The notes: generated from the letters alone by a model not told the origin. A stretch of 64,000 bases of DNA from Dermanyssus gallinae (GCA_003439945.1 QVRM01006574.1:683501-747500), one strand, 5' to 3'; counted from the first letter of the stretch, positions 19,859 to 31,191 are shown. Translations and numbers: made by a program.

Positions 19859-21117
19859 ATGGACGATAACAGCAAAACAAATGAACAGGGCAATGGCGCA
19901 GCAATCGCTACGGTTGGTGTTTCGGCCGATAAATGTCATCAGTTACCCAGGGGGACAAAATTTAATTGGGGAGGAATTAAGTCGCAGTGCAGGGAACACC
20001 CGTTAAAGAGGAGGATGATGTTGCATGGAGTAAGGTGGGGTCTGGAGATAAAACTATTGTCGCTGTGCTGAAGGCCATTGCTAAAGACAGACCGGAGGCA
20101 GGACCGGAGGAAATTAACGCTGTGCGCGATGCTCTTGCCGGCCACATAATCTGCCGGGAAGGTAGAGGAACCACGATTTACCCGAAGTGGGCAACTTGTT
20201 ATTCTTGTGGAGGAGAACGAGAACAAGGCTGTCCTGCTTAGTTTGCAGTCTCTGACCGGAGTGCTGGTCGCATCAAAATTAAGTGGCTCTCCTTCGTCAG
20301 TAAAAGGGCAAACTACCGGAGTCCAACCAACGCTGAATGACGCGGAAATATCCAGTGCCCTGAGGCCCTACGGGGTAGCAGAAGCCGTCAGGGTACGCGC
20401 TCTGAGAAGGTTAGAACGGGCATTGTCATGCCAATCGACAATGGTATTTTTATCTTTTTGTGGCTGCGATCTTCCAGTGGAGGTGGGTCTTGGCGTTAAA
20501 ACCCGCGGAGTTCTCTTGTACCGTGACTCAACCATATTAGACCCAATTGCCCATTGCCGTTTCCGCGCTGCCAAGGACTGCACTAATATGCCGCACGCTG
20601 CTGCTGCCGCTGCAAGAGTAATCATGAAGCCAGCTACAGTTCTTGTCCACATTGATTGAACCGCATGGAGCTTCTTAAGCGGTTTGCGAAGAAAACTATC
20701 CAGCCGCAGGCTGAAGTCGCGCCTGTGAAGTTATGCGCCTGTGAAGTTATGCGCCCCGTTGCAGATATTCAACCCGCTGTTTAATCATTAACTACACGGC
20801 ACTAAATCTGGTTGGTTCACGACGCCAAGTCTGCCCCTTGCGCTTCGGCTGCTCACTCCGTGTATGAGGTGGATCTACTAGTAGAGTCGATCACAAAGAA
20901 TATTATTCCTTGTCTGGTGGAAACGATCGTGGTGAGAAAAAAATGGGTGCTGTTATCAAATCAGTGCTGTCGTCGCTCCTCCTCCTCCTCCTAGGGTTAA
21001 GTCACGATGCTTAGACCAAACACGTTTCGGAGGTTACGCCTCAAGTTGAGAATTCACTCATTGGCAGTGACCTTCGCCGCCGAATTGAGGCGGCGATAAG
21101 TGCTGCGCTTTTCCCGG
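19859..21117 (+). pseudogene. Gag-like ORF1 fragment of RLE-type LINE, second copy
   Basis: Plus-strand fragments align with ORF1 at 6.0-7.9 kb. The shared blocks are EEDDVAWSKVGSGDKT, TTGVQPTLNDAEISSALRPY, VEVGLGVKTRGVLLYRD, MELLKRFAKKT, VDLLVESITKNIIP and finally GSDLRRRIEAAISAALFP. The zinc-knuckle segment is badly eroded. Several frameshifts are needed. A 16-bp unit (GCGCCTGTGAAGTTAT) is duplicated in tandem at 20719-20750. The fragment stops abruptly at about 21117 against the repeat array of gene 2, with no ORF2 following. Loss of the 3' side is unusual for a LINE and points to a rearrangement. Confidence 0.75.
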
Positions 21118-22218
21118 TGACAAAGGTCCCTTTGATGTGGCCTGGCCCGCCCCGGGCACCGGCGCAGCCGCTCCTGGTACCGTTGGTGCTCCTGACGTTG
21201 CCACCCCTCCTGACGTTGCCACCCCTCCTGACGTGGCTACCCCTCCTGACGTGGCCACCCCTCCCGACGTGGCCACCCCTCCTGACGTGGCCACCCCTCC
21301 TGACGTTGTCACCCCTCCTGACGTTACCACCGCTTCTGACGTTGCCACCGCTCCTGACTTTACCACCGCTCCTGACGTTGCCGCTGCTCCTGACTTTACC
21401 ACCGCTCCTGATGTTGCCACCGTTCCTGACTTTACCACCGCTCCTGACGTTGCCACCGCTCTTGATTTTTCCGCTGCTCCTGATTTTGCCACTGCTGCCG
21501 CTTCTGACTTTGCCGCCATCACTGCTGGCCCTCCTGACTTTTCCGTCGCCACTGCTGGCGCTCTTGACTTTGCCACTGCAGCCGATCCTGACTTTGGCGC
21601 CGCTACCAGCCTTGCCGCGTCCGGTCCTGGTGCCGCTCCTGGCACCGCTGCTGCCGCTTTTGATACCGCCGGCCTTGATACCGTTGCCGCTGCCGCTGCT
21701 GCTTTTGCTTTCTCCTGTGGCGCTTGCGACGCTGCATCGGGTTTCGTTGCCGTGGGCACAGACTTTGCCGCGACTTTGGCCGGAGCGGCACTCTTTGCCG
21801 GTTCGACCGGTTTGGACGGAACCTTTGCAGGCGCCATTGCGGGCACTTTGGATGTGGGACGCGCTTCCGCTGCTGTGATCGGCCTAGCTGGGGCCGTCGA
21901 CTCAATCGCTTGTTGCGCGCCGCTCTCGACTGCCACTGGAACCGGCTCGGCCGGAGCTAGGACGCCCTCTTCCGACTGCGACTCGATATCGGCTTCGGCT
22001 TGAGGCTGGAGGCCGGTAGCGCCCGCCTGCTGCTCAGAGTCAGCGGCCTCTGTTGGGGCGGCCTCGACCGATGCTTTAGCTTCCGCCGCCTCAACTGGAA
22101 CACCGGCAATCGAATCGTTTGTCTGCGGGGCACACGCAGGCACCGCATCCTCGCATTGCTGGTGATTGTTTGCCGTACTGTCGACGTTACCGATCTCCTC
22201 TGCTACCTCCGTCGACAT
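21058..22218 (-). CDS. Ala/Pro/Ser-rich repeat protein, truncated paralogue (gene 2)
   Basis: An open frame of about 386 residues starting at the ATG at 22218 (MSTEVAEEIGN), paralogous to gene 1. The acidic N-terminus, the VPVAVESGAQ...TAAEARPTSKVPAM block and the GAGQATSKGPLS block all match gene 1. The repeat region differs: units of TSGGVA, TSGAVV and KSGAVA replace KSGAAE, still with an 18-bp period (about 21185-21480). After GPLS, at about 21118, homology to gene 1 stops, and the last 20 or so codons are antisense to a LINE gag fragment. The C-terminal 170 residues of gene 1 are therefore missing. It may be a pseudogene or a shortened functional gene. No signal peptide is present. Confidence 0.6.
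   Translation of the reverse strand: MSTEVAEEIGNVDSTANNHQQCEDAVPACAPQTNDSIAGVPVEAAEAKASVEAAPTEAADSEQQAGATGLQPQAEADIESQSEEGVLAPAEPVPVAVESGAQQAIESTAPARPITAAEARPTSKVPAMAPAKVPSKPVEPAKSAAPAKVAAKSVPTATKPDAASQAPQEKAKAAAAAATVSRPAVSKAAAAVPGAAPGPDAARLVAAPKSGSAAVAKSRAPAVATEKSGGPAVMAAKSEAAAVAKSGAAEKSRAVATSGAVVKSGTVATSGAVVKSGAAATSGAVVKSGAVATSEAVVTSGGVTTSGGVATSGGVATSGGVATSGGVATSGGVATSGGVATSGAPTVPGAAAPVPGAGQATSKGPLSPGKAQHLSPPQFGGEGHCQ
21185..21480 (-). repeat. 18-bp minisatellite coding TSGGVA and variants
   Basis: Tandem hexapeptide-coding array in gene 2. It has the same period and position as the KSGAAE array of gene 1, but the units have diverged to Val/Thr-rich forms. This indicates independent homogenisation of each array after duplication. 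Confidence 0.85.
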
Positions 22219-23045
22219 GACAAAACTGCTGGACACCGGCTCCTCATTCAATTGTCAAACGATGATCTTGTTAGATCTCTATCTTTACATATATATATAT
22301 ATACTAGAGATAAATATATATATATATATACTAGAGATAAATATATATATATATATACTAGAGATAAATACATGCACGAATATTCTACACCAGTGCCCAA
22401 ACAAAACATATAATTCAATAAAAATTATTCATTTGGCAAACCGATTTTTATTACGCAATTATTTATACATTTTAATTGACACTCAACAAAGGTGAGTACA
22501 ATAAATACGTTTGCAAGGAACCAGGAAGACGGCCATTGTCTAGAGAAGACCGGTTGTTATATGAGATAGCGTTATTACAGACTCTCGTACACTGTATAGT
22601 ATCAGTATTAGCAAATAGTAGCCAGACCATGCTATTCCTATTTCTTTAAAGTATAACAACATACCCACTAGATATCAAAACGGCAAAAATACAATTGAAA
22701 ATGCTCAGCGGAGAGTGGTGAAGTGAATTATCATTGCAGCAATCCAGGCGTTTATACTTGGTTGAAATATTTCAGCCTCTACCTCTGGGCGGCCTATTGA
22801 AGCACAGATGCATTTACTAGGCGAGATATGTGTGTCAATGCTACATCGAAGGGTTTCGAGACAACCATCAATCTAGCTAATACGTAGGCTGCAAAAGCCG
22901 TAGTTAGATGTCGGTTGCTCACCTCTCTGGCCCGCAATTTCGTTTTTCTCGTTGTTGCTGTTTCATAAATTCCTATGTCCCCTCCACTGTTTTTTTTCGC
23001 CAGTTTTTTATATATACGTTAGCAAGAAAAACCTCATCCCATCGA
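22219..23045. repeat. Upstream region of gene 2, copy of the gene 1 upstream region
   Basis: Aligns with 11.97-13.06 kb in the same orientation. It contains a 27-bp unit (an AT run plus ACTAGAGATAAA) repeated three times at about 22288-22371, where gene 1 has a simple (AT)n run. About 240 bp of the gene 1 region (near 12330-12570) are missing here. No gene is seen. Confidence 0.75.
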
Positions 23046-23096
23046 TAAAATCAACCAAAAGCCATTAGATTATTAATTAAAAAATGTAGCCATTAA

Positions 23097-23290
23097 ATTG
23101 GCTCAGCTGCGATGATTTCCTTCTTGACCCTCTCCTGGATATGAGTTTGAAAGCCGCTTGTTGACGAGGTGATCCCTAGGCACGTAAACTCGTTTACAGA
23201 TTTTGTTTTCGTTCCCCTGATTTAAAACACGGCAAGGCAGTCGCCCCTTCGAAATTTCATGGCTACTGTTATTCCCCAGTTAGCCGCCTT
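23097..23290 (-). pseudogene. Short LINE reverse transcriptase fragment
   Basis: The minus strand reads VAMKFRRGDCLA, then NEFTCLGITSSTSGFQTHIQ and ERVKKEIIAAEP. It matches the KAVKFRRGG...FCYLGVIFSS...ERCRKALIAA part of the RT at 2.4-3.3 kb, with one stop. It is a small decayed piece of the same or a related LINE family. Confidence 0.6.
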
Positions 23291-23549
23291 CGACAGCCCT
23301 CCTCATCCATGAATGCAGTTCTCATCCATGACTGTAACTAGTCAACCCATGGCTTGTTTTACCCTGGAAATGGTCTAGCTAATACACCTAGAAGTACGGA
23401 TACAGTAGAAGACTCAGGCTTCATCGTCTTGCGCGGCACCTTTGGTCTGACTCACCTCCCCCGCCATGTCGACCCAGTTTACACCGTGCTCTGTTATAAG
23501 ATGCTGAAAAGTAACCTTAGGTGGTTATGTACGCAGATTATATCAAGGT

Positions 23550-23564
23550 TGCTCATCGCGACCT
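23550..23564 (+). repeat. Target-site duplication, left
   Basis: TGCTCATCGCGACCT, identical to 25356-25370. It directly precedes the T run that is the minus-strand A tail of the R1-like element. Confidence 0.92.
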
Positions 23565-25355
23565 TTTTTTTTTTTTTTTTTTTTTTTTGTTCTGGGAGGT
23601 TTCGGTAATGCATCATGCACATGCGCCACTAGCAGCCTGCGTGACTAGTGTGAGACTCGCAAACCCACTAAACCCGGATTCCTCCCCACCCCCCCAGGCT
23701 CGGTATTACTTTGGCATTACATCGAAACCGTGGGAGAGGCGTCTCTGCCGTTCTCCTTCAATCAGCTCTATCCCTGACTATCATCCCGCATGTCTACCTG
23801 CGGTTGGATAGGGGGATGCCATTTTGTAATCCGTCCTGTGAGGGTGCGTCGAGACCATGAGGGCCTGGCTGCTCCCCACCCCCTCCCCCCTCCCTCGGCT
23901 CCTCGTCTCGACCACTCTCCCGAGAGACCCGCTCAAACATCTCCCGCCTGGCCGTTTCCTTGGCTGTCTTGAGTGTCAAAACAGCGTCGAACAAGTTCGT
24001 CGCCTCCCTCCATGCCTCCGCCGAAGTCATCATATGGGAGACCACCTCCTTGATGGGTCGGCCCCTCACAGCGGTTGGTGCTGCGTCCCGTGCTTCCCTG
24101 AGAGCATCACACCGCAGAACAGTATGCTCTACGTTGTCCGTTTCTTCAGAGTCGCACAGTACGCAGATATCGCTGATGGCCTTCTTGATCCTTGACAGGT
24201 AGCTCTGGAACTGGCCGTGTCCGGTCAGAACCTGAGTCGTCCAGTAGGAAAGCTCCCCGTGTCGGCGGTCATACCATGCCCTGAGGTCCGGTATCAGACT
24301 CTTGGTCCAGCTCCCTGTGGTCACACCGGGTCTTACCTGCGCCCATTCCTCATGCCAGGCCGATATGGTGGCACTCCTGGCCCTGGTGAGATCCAGACCT
24401 TCGTCTAGATACATTTTACTTCGTTCAGCCACTAGGAGGTCCCATGGCAGCATTTTGGCTAGGACCAGGAGAGCTTCGGTCGAGACTGTTCGATACGCCC
24501 GGCTTACCCTGATTGCCAGCGTTCGTTGGGTCGACCTTAGTGCCCCCCTATTTTTCGCCGTCCGCATTGCCATGTCCCCCCAGACTGGGGCTGCGTATAG
24601 CGCCGTTGATTCGGCCACCGAGGCCAGGAGCCTTCTTTTCACCTCAGCCACCCCACCGACCCTAGGCATGATCCGCGCCAGGTTCAGGGAGACCCTTTGG
24701 GCCTTTTCGGCCACGTACTTAACGTGTGCCGATCCGGTCAGTCCGGTGTCTAGCATGACCCCAAGGTACTTTACCTTCTTTCTGATTTCTATCGGGTGGC
24801 CCGCCATCACGAGGTTAATGCCGGTCGTCCTCTTTCTGCCTGTTAGGTACATCGCCTCCGTCTTGTCGGGTGCCAGTTTCAAGTGATGGGACTCCATCCA
24901 CTCGGACACCATTGACAAGGCCTCATTGGCGGCGCTCTCCAGGGCTCTTTCGGTCCTGGCCGTTATCATGAGTGCAAGGTCATCGGCGTACGCCAACGTC
25001 TCCACCCCATACGGGAGACCTGGGATCTCGAGCACCCCGTCGTAAGCTATGTTCCAGAGCACGGGTCCTAGAATCGAGCCCTGTGGGACTCCGGCAGTAA
25101 CCTCGTACTCCTGCCCCCCTGCAACCAAGCCTCTGTCATCCAGGTAGGATGAAATCATTCGACGGAGGTAGAGGGAAAAGCCCTTCCTCTTCATCGCCTC
25201 CACAAATACTTTCCAATTCATTGTGTTGAAGGCATTTTTGACATCCAGGAGGATCAGGAGCACGAATCCCCTTGTTTTAGGGGTCTTCATAGTCTCCTCA
25301 CCCGCCCGTTTCAGAACCTTCTTTAGAGCCCCTATTGCGGATCTGCCCTTCCGGA
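23565..25355 (-). mobile_element. R1-like LINE insertion, 5'-truncated, recent
   Basis: A minus-strand LINE copy with the marks of target-primed insertion: an A tail (about 24-25 T on the plus strand ending at 23588), perfect 15-bp target duplications, and 5' truncation within the RT. The reading frame it carries is undamaged. The first 280 bp or so of its 5' side were later copied by the 3.06-kb tandem duplication at 25.08-31.19 kb. Confidence 0.93.
23794..25355 (-). CDS. R1-like LINE ORF2, C-terminal 520 residues, open
   Basis: RT and tail of ORF2, uninterrupted. It has IRKGRSAIG, FVLLILLDVKNAFNTMNWKV, AGVPQGSILGPVLWN, catalytic YADDLALM, LAPDKTEAMYLTGRK, KVKYLGVMLD, the thumb region, and a C-terminal zinc finger (CVLCDSEETDNVEHTVLRC). 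It ends with a Gly/Glu-rich tail. The N-terminal APE endonuclease and the start of the RT are absent because of 5' truncation. The ATG just upstream (25362) lies in the duplicated target site, not in the element, so this is not a natural start. It is the best reference here for the broken copies at 1-1470, 36140-36952 and 39740-40240. Confidence 0.88.
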
Positions 25356-28135
25356 TGCTCATCGCGACCTAGGTTCTATCAATCGCATTACCTTAATGAT
25401 GACCTTAATGAGGCGTTCCTTGGCTCAAAGGGATTTTAGATAGACACTAGGAAGACCAAAGCTATTGAATTCTGGTATGAAGGTCGATTGGCTGCCATAT
25501 ACGCATACGTTGCTGTGGCCACCCATAAAAATCTGTTTATTTTTTAGAACACTGTCCAGTATATTGGCTTCGGGTTGATTACACAAGAACTTTTCATTTT
25601 AACCAGCTTTTTACCTACCAGGATTTTAAACCAGAAAACAAAAAAATCAATCTTAAGGGGTGGTTTTTATTACATATAAAAGCGAGTGCCTATCCAGAGC
25701 TGCTTTGTGTATCCAATGTCAGGCTGTCCACCAGCTATTGAAACAATCCGACTAAGACTGAAGATGCCGCGCACATTACCTTTCGAACGTTTTATTTCGG
25801 AGTGGAAAGCAAATTCGAACAGGCCAGATGAACGGTCGGGGCTTTGGACGTTTTTAGTGCTTTGCACCTTTGGTCTGGTTCTGTACGTGACAGTCGCCAA
25901 GTCATTGTACATGGTTATCCCTACCTGGTTATCCCTACCTATGTTCAAGCACCGCCTTTCACGAGGCGTATGAGTTGGGCACCTGCCGGTTCTGCCTGCA
26001 AAGGTGCGCCAGTACCATGCAGTGGAATACATAGCACTGGAGCAAAAATTGTTGCATTACTTCTCTTGCCGAAAGCGTAAGGAAGATAGAAGGAAAGACA
26101 CTTATGAACTGTATATTATATATTCATACTCTGAGTAATCCTTTCCTAAATCCGTGCTATTTTTCCGGTTATGCCTTCCTCTCCTCCATGAAAAATCCTT
26201 TTCTATAATTTCATAAGTACATCTTGTACGGGCAGCTTTCTATTGCTGTTCTCTTCCAAGTCTCTGGTTCCGCATTTACTTATTTTCCTTTAAGAATGAC
26301 TATTAACGTTGTTTCCCTCCACGTCTGTGGATTTTTTATTGTTTGTGCGCTCATTGAAGAGCTTATCAGCATTGTGTGAGAACCAAGTAATTCTTCTTGT
26401 GTTCATTCTCTATTAAATCCCTCCCGTGCGCTTTCTTCGTGGTGTTCTGTTGATTGCTTTCATCGCCTCCTCGAGTGCGATCACCCTCCTTATCCAGACC
26501 CTCGGTTTCTCTGCGGTCTGACCCACAAGCTTTCATATTTTAGCAGCGCTTTCAGGGTTGTGCCCAATCTGGCCAATATCTCCCTAAATGCTCAACCAGC
26601 CTGCCTGTCTCTACTAAATATTGTCTTCTTTCCGTTCTCCTCATTCATGTGTGCGGGCGTTCGTCAGCCTTCCTTATTTCTGCCCAATCTTTGTTACAGT
26701 TGCCCAGTACATTTGCTACTCTTCCCTATACGATATCTCAAATAACTGTTTAATTATTACTGCCAACGGCTTAATCACCGGACTGTTTTTTTCCGTATTC
26801 TTGCGTTAACTTACTAGCTTGCTTGGCCGCCCTGCACCACTCGTTAAATCAAAATCTCCAGCTCCTCTTCTGCGGTGGCAGTATCGCAGACCTTAATGAG
26901 CCTACCCGACTGCGTTCGTTGGAATCTATCTGGATTGCTCTTGGCATCGGGAGAACTCTGCTAAGTCTCAGTAAGAGGACTATAGACAATTATTGAACAG
27001 AAAAAAAATACGAATATAGTGTTAGTCGGACGCAGGATAAGTGTAAAAAAATAAACACATACCAATGATTCCACCAGAGAAGTGAGCTACCCTCGTCTTG
27101 GCATAGTCTGTGCTTGTTCTTACCTTAGGAAAGCCCGAGCAGTAAAGCTAATCGATGTTTTGGGCCCTAGTCCGTTGGGTGTTTCCTGTATTGGCAGCGT
27201 AAAAATGCTTCGTTTTTGCATAAATATGGATTGCCAAACCTTAGTTACAAACGTCGTTTAGCACGACATTGAAAATGCTTTAATCTCTTTGAGGCGCGGG
27301 CATATTATTTTGATAAATGTGGGGCTATGTATGCGTTTAAAGCTGGCTTGTGCAATTGAACCAGATCATACTCACTCGCAACGTCTAGGTTACTGAGTCG
27401 GGAGCCATGCCTTACTGTGATCGTATAAGGATAGAGATTATTGTTTAGGCCACAATGCTGCTTGACACTTGTGTTCGATTCCATATTTGGCTGCTGGTCT
27501 CATAGTTACCCGAGGGAAATAAATATTCCTATTAAAAATATGGGATATGCTACTAAGTTTGGGAGCAGAGTAAACTCACCAGTTTCAAGGATCAGGTTAG
27601 AAAATGAGTAATTCGTCTCAACATCTCACGGAGTGACAAATCAGAGCTGATCGTAGCGTTGATTGCTCAATGTGCGTGCATTTAATTGGAACATGCGTCT
27701 ATCGAAGGGACCAAGGTGAGGTCGAAACGGTTAGAGAAGGTCCGCTCATGAGCCTTTATGAGCCATATGGTAGTGTGGATGCGTCTGAACTAGTTAAGAT
27801 CGTGTGGTGATGCGAGTGCGATCTTCTCGACGTCTTTGGCGGCCACCGAAGGCACGTAAGCTAATTTTGCCTCAAGTCAAGAGCTGAATGTATTTCGGGT
27901 TGGCCAGAGAGTCGCTCACATACCTAAACGAGCAATGAAACAGAAAGAAGTTCTTGAGCCTCCGCGAACTTTACATCAAAAACTAAAATGAAGCTCACAG
28001 TAGGAAAGGGTATCAACGCCAGAGCGATCTGTATCAAAGGTCAAAGTTCATATAAATTAATATGTTCCCTTATCTAGCAAATCTCCTCGGAAGTGCTTGT
28101 AGAAATTCGTTTGAGATGGCCCAGATTAAATCTGT
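25078..28135. repeat. 3.06-kb tandem duplication, unit 1
   Basis: Unit 1 begins inside the RT of the R1-like insertion (GCCCTGTGGGACTCC) and ends at AGATTAAATCT near 28133. Unit 2 follows at once with the same GCCCTGTGGGACTCC. By eye I find only about eight single-base or one-base indel differences over the unit. It contains copy B of the 1.55-kb dispersed segment (25.98-27.53 kb). No confident gene lies outside the RT part. Confidence 0.92.
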
Positions 28136-28420
28136 GCCCTGTGGGACTCCGGCAGTAACCTCGTACTCCTGCCCCCCTGCAACCAAGCCTCTGTCATCCA
28201 GGTAGGATGAAATCATTCGACGGAGGTAGAGGGAAAAGCCCTTCCTCTTCATCGCCTCCACAAATACTTTCCAATTCATTGTGTTGAAGGCATTTTTGAC
28301 ATCCAGGAGGATCAGGAGCACGAATCCCCTTGTTTTAGGGGTCTTCATAGTCTCCTCACCCGCCCGTTTCAGAACCTTCTTTAGAGCCCCTATTGCGGAT
28401 CTGCCCTTCCGGATGCTCAT
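28136..28420 (-). pseudogene. R1-like RT fragment carried by the tandem duplication
   Basis: Exact copy of the first 95 or so codons of the truncated R1-like RT (IRKGRSAIG to AGVPQG). The frame then runs out of the duplication junction into unrelated residues and stops at 28070. It is a by-product of duplication, not a separate retrotransposition. Confidence 0.9.
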
Positions 28421-31191
28421 CGCGACCTAGGTTCTATCAATCGCATTACCTTAATGATGACCTTAATGAGGCGTTCCTTGGCTCAAAGGGATTTTAGATA
28501 GACACTAGGAAGACCAAAGCTATTGAATTCTGGTATGAAGGTCGATTGGCTGCCATATACGCATACGTTGCTGTGGCCACCCATAAAAATCTGTTTATTT
28601 TTTAGAACACTGTCCAGTATATTGGCTTCGGGTTGATTACACAAGAACTTTTCATTTTAACCAGCTTTTTACCTACCAGGATTTTAAACCAGAAAACAAA
28701 AAAATCAATCTTAAGGGGTGGTTTTTATTACATATAAAAGCGAGTGCCTATCCAGAGCTGCTTTGTGTATCCAATGTCAGGCTGTCCACCAGCTATTGAA
28801 ACAATCCGACTAAGACTGAAGATGCCGCGCACATTACCTTTCGAACGTTTTATTTCGGAGTGGAAAGCAAATTCGAACAGGCCAGATGGACGGTCGGGGC
28901 TTTGGACGTTTTTAGTGCTTTGCACCTTTGGTCTGGTTCTGTACGTGACAGTCGCCAAGTCATTGTACATGGTTATCCCTACCTGGTTATCCCTACCTAT
29001 GTTCAAGCACCGCCTTTCACGAGGCGTATGAGTTGGGCACCTGCCGGTTCTGCCTGCAAAGGTGCGCCAGTACCATGCAGTGGAATACATAGCACTGGAG
29101 CAAAAATGGTTGCATTACTTCTCTTGCCGAAAGCGTAAGGAAGATAGAAGGAAAGACACTTATGAACTGTATATTATATCTTCATACTCTGAGTAATCCT
29201 TTCCTAAATCCGTGCTATTTTTCCGGTTATGCCTTCCTCTCCTCCATGAAAAATCCTTTTCTATAATTTCATAAGTACATCTTGTACGGGCAGCTTTCTA
29301 TTGCTGTTCTCTTCCAAGTCTCTGGTTCCGCATTTACTTATTTTCCTTTAAGAATGACTATTAACGTTGTTTCCCTCCACGTCTGTGGATTTTTTATTGT
29401 TTGTGCGCTCATTGAAGAGCTTATCAGCATTGTGTGAGAACCAAGTAATTCTTCTTGTGTTCATTCTCTATTAAATCCCTCCCGTGCGCTTTCTTCGTGG
29501 TGTTCTGTTGATTGCTTTCATCGCCTCCTCGAGTGCGATCACCCTCCTTATCCAGACCCTCGGTTTCTCTGCGGTCTGACTCCACAAGCTTTCATATTTT
29601 AGCAGCGCTTTCAGGGTTGTGCCCAATCTGGCCAATATCTCCCTAAATGCTCAACCAGCCTGCCTGTCTCTACTAAATATTGTCTTCTTTCCGTTCTCCT
29701 CATTCATGTGCGCGGGCGTTCGTCAGCCTTCCTTATTTCTGCCCAATCTTTGTTACAGTTGCCGAGTACATTTGCTACTCTTCCCTATACGATATCTCAA
29801 ATAACTGTTTAATTATTACTGCCAACGGCTTAATCACCGGACTGTTTTTTCCGTATTCTTGCGTTAACTTACTAGCTTGCTTGGCCGCCCTGCACCACTC
29901 GTTAAATCAAAATCTCCAGCTCCTCTTCTGCGGTGGCAGTATCGCAGACCTTAATGAGCCTACCCGACTGCGTTCGTTGGAATCTATCTGGATTGCTCTT
30001 GGCATCGGGAGAACTCTGCTAAGTCTCAGTAAGAGGACTATAGACAATTATTGAACAGAAAAAAAATACGAATATAGTGTTAGTCGGACGCAGGATAAGT
30101 GTAAAAAAATAAACACATACCAATGATTCCACCAGAGAAGTGAGCTACCCTCGTCTTGGCATAGTCTGTGCTTGTTCTTACCTTAGGAAAGCCCGAGCAG
30201 TAAAGCTAATCGATGTTTTGGGCCCTAGTCCGTTGGGTGTTTCCTGTATTGGCAGCGTAAAAATGCTTCGTTTTTGCATAAATATGGATTGCCAAACCTT
30301 AGTTACAAACGTTGTTTAGCACGACATTGAAAATGCTTTAATCTCTTTGAGGCGCGGGCATATTATTTTGATAAATGTGGGGCTATGTATGCGTTTAAAG
30401 CTGGCTTGTGCAATTGAACCAGATCATACTCACTCGCAACGTCTAGGTTACTGAGTCGGGAGCCATGCCTTACTGTGATCGTATAAGGATAGAGATTATT
30501 GTTTAGGCCACAATGCTGCTTGACACTTGTGTTCGATTCCATATTTGGCTGCTGGTCTCATAGTTACCCGAGGGAAATAAATATTCCTATTAAAAATATG
30601 GGATATGCTACTAAGTTTGGGAGCAGAGTAAACTCACCAGTTTCAAGGATCAGGTTAGAAAATGAGTAATTCGTCTCAACATCTCACGGAGTGACAAATC
30701 AGAGCTGATCGTAGCGTTGATTGCTCAATGTGCGTGCATTTAATTGGAACATGCGTCTATCGAAGGGACCAAGGTGAGGTCGAAACGGTTAGAGAAGGTC
30801 CGCTCATGAGCCTTTATGAGCCATATGGTAGTGTGGATGCGTCTGAACTAGTTAAGATCGTGTGGTGATGCGAGTGCGATCTTCTCGACGTCTTTGGCGG
30901 CCACCGAAGGCACGTAAGCTAATTTTGCCTCAAGTCAAGAGCTGAATGTATTTCGGGTTGGCCAGAGAGTCGCTCACATACCTAAACGAGCAATGAAACA
31001 GAAAGAAGTTCTTGAGCCTCCGCGAACTTTACATCAAAAACTAAAATGAAGCTCACAGTAGGAAAGGGTATCAACGCCAGAGCGATCTGTATCAAAGGTC
31101 AAAGTTCATATAAATTAATATGTTCCCTTATCTAGCAAATCTCCTCGGAAGTGCTTGTAGAAATTCGTTTGAGATGGCCCAGATTAAATCT
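28136..31191. repeat. 3.06-kb tandem duplication, unit 2
   Basis: A direct repeat of 25078-28135 at an offset of 3,058 bp. Differences seen include base changes near 28886, 29106, 29180, 29709, 29763 and 30311, and one-base indels near 29581 and 29850. It ends at AGATTAAATCT near 31191, after which the sequence is unique. Apart from the RT fragment at 28136-28420 no gene is recognised. Confidence 0.92.

Larger units (their letters stand above)
23521..25480 (+). pseudogene. LINE RT remnant that was the target of the R1-like insertion
   Basis: If the R1-like insertion (23565-25370) is set aside, the flanks read through on the plus strand as MYADYIKVAHRDLGSINRIT, and in another frame DTRKTKAIEFW. 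This resembles the YADD-to-KT(K)..F region of an RT palm, with the second catalytic Asp replaced by Tyr. It is short and frameshifted, so identification is tentative. Confidence 0.35.

Noticed and set aside
21137..22003. Plus-strand frame of PPDVAT repeats over gene 2
   Set aside because: Antisense shadow of the TSGGVA array.
25670..26032. 120-codon minus frame, repeated at 28728-29090
   Set aside because: Conserved only because of the recent tandem duplication; no motif and no conservation with copy A of the region.
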